Below, one piece after another: positions 63,352 through 64,000 of a DNA stretch of 64,000 nt (the first letter of the stretch is position 1; each line of letters begins with the position of its first letter). The stretch lies in contig NZ_VTOJ01000002.1 of the NCBI RefSeq assembly GCF_009176545.1, positions 1,178,001 through 1,242,000 of the forward strand. The letters run 5' to 3'. The position numbers were made by a program, and so were the translations under genes. Below the pieces are notes generated by a model. It saw nothing but the letters and a program-made list of their open reading frames with translations, did not search any database and was not told the DNA's origin. The DNA is from Salinigranum salinum (GTDB lineage Archaea > Halobacteriota > Halobacteria > Halobacteriales > Haloferacaceae).

Positions 63352-64000
63352 CTATCCCTGGAGAAGGGCAGCCGCGTCGCCGTCGAACGGCGGTCGACCG
63401 AGCGCCGCGCTGTCCCCACCGCTGATCGTTCCACCGTCGGTCTCTGATCCGCTGCTAGGATCGAACCAAGTCAGTTGGTACTCCCCGGTCGCGATATCGA
63501 GACTGACCTCGTCCCCGTCCGGGAGGTAAACAGCGTAGGTCTGATCCGCATCTTTGAGCATGTAGCCGTCTCCGCCCGAGACGTCCCCGTGGGCGACCTC
63601 CATCTGCCAGTACGGGATCTGATCGAAGAAGTCGAGCAGATACCCGCTCCACTCCAGCGCGGGGGCGAGGTCGCGGAAGTCGTCGATATCTTGGTCAAGC
63701 GAGTGGCCGCCACCGTCCTGCATGACGTACCACTCGAAGCCACCGCCGCCGCTCATGAACGTCGGCCACATCTGGCTCACACGGCCGTGCGGGAGGCCCT
63801 GGTTCCAGTCGTCGTGGTCGTTCTCGACTCCGTACGGTTCGTCGAGGCTTACGACCCAGGGGACGCCGGCGTTCGCCGACTGGCGCCGCCACTTCTGGAC
63901 CACGTTCGCCAGCGTGTCACCCTTCCAGTCCCAGGCGCCCTGGAAACTGGTCATGTCGATGTCGTCGTTGCCGAGGAGCGGATCGTACACACTCTCGTCG
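63352..64000 (-). CDS. Glycoside-hydrolase-like protein (DUF4038 type) with C-terminal collagenase-associated domain, 5'-truncated by window edge
   Basis: The frame is open to base 64000, so only the C-terminal 215 residues are seen. PWVVSLDEPYGVENDHDDWN and GRVSQMWPTFMSGGGGFEWY resemble the end of DUF4038/apiosidase-like TIM-barrel hydrolases (GH140-like). QTYAVYLPDGDEVSLDIATG through DPSSG and the final PPFDGDAAALLQ match the putative collagen-binding domain of a collagenase. It is likely secreted and acts on a complex plant or microbial polysaccharide. It lies upstream of the giant malectin gene on the same strand. Confidence 0.8.
   Translation of the reverse strand, partial: DESVYDPLLGNDDIDMTSFQGAWDWKGDTLANVVQKWRRQSANAGVPWVVSLDEPYGVENDHDDWNQGLPHGRVSQMWPTFMSGGGGFEWYVMQDGGGHSLDQDIDDFRDLAPALEWSGYLLDFFDQIPYWQMEVAHGDVSGGDGYMLKDADQTYAVYLPDGDEVSLDIATGEYQLTWFDPSSGSETDGGTISGGDSAALGRPPFDGDAAALLQG

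Noticed and set aside
1..64000. CRISPR arrays, tRNA or rRNA genes
   Set aside because: No regularly spaced repeat-spacer pattern, tRNA cloverleaf core (for example GGTTCGAATCC-type T-arm) or rRNA-like block was found by eye; a covariance-model scan would be needed to exclude short RNAs.

Overview
The window is chromosomal DNA of a halophilic archaeon (class Halobacteria). The evidence is a GC-rich sequence with strong third-position GC, proteins very rich in Asp and Glu, archaeal TATA boxes about 25-28 nt upstream of leaderless ATG/GTG starts, Tat lipoprotein signals, and family markers such as a HalOD1 domain, a ThiD-ThiN fusion, a JAMM protease and haloarchaeal-type histidine kinases. The species cannot be fixed from the sequence alone.

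Layout. 1-7.1 kb: the 3' part of an acetyl-CoA synthetase gene, a second acyl-CoA ligase, a MinD-like ATPase with a long acidic tail, a GNAT enzyme and a HAD dehalogenase. 7.2-13.1 kb: a tightly overlapping LivJ-H-M-G-F-type uptake operon with a thioredoxin-fold gene at its end; a leaderless micro-ORF overlaps livH. 13.3-21.1 kb: a UspA protein, a DppA-like lipoprotein and, on the other strand, a DppB-DppC-(DppD+DppF fusion) importer. 21.3-25.6 kb: a decayed FAD oxidase pseudogene, then a double-KaiC ATPase followed by a histidine kinase whose PAS domain has the complete LOV photoreceptor residue set. 25.7-38.1 kb: ordinary chromosomal genes, including an epimerase, an NRAMP-like transporter with altered metal-site motifs coupled to a P-loop protein, DoxX, divergent tenA/thiDN, MFS, JAMM, HemG-like flavodoxin, methyltransferase and BtuF-like genes.

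38.4-53.4 kb is an AT-richer accessory island. It holds two alkaline-phosphatase/sulfatase-superfamily proteins, a GT4 and a GT2 glycosyltransferase, a GT-B-like transferase, a large polytopic membrane protein, a CPBP protease and transposase remnants. Two paralogous beta-helix proteins share a tail-fibre-like N-terminus and sit about 8.4 kb apart within it. 53.4-64 kb: a 3149-residue secreted mosaic protein (NosD helices, sugar-dehydrogenase-like propeller, PKD and cadherin-like repeats, four malectin domains), preceded by the 3' end of a glycoside-hydrolase-like gene with a collagenase-type C-terminal domain. I read the 38-64 kb block as a system for making, modifying and binding cell-surface carbohydrate; that joint role is inference.

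The strongest candidates for new biology are the LOV-kinase/KaiC pair, the paired beta-helix proteins with the surrounding glycan island, and the giant malectin/propeller protein with homogenised internal repeats.
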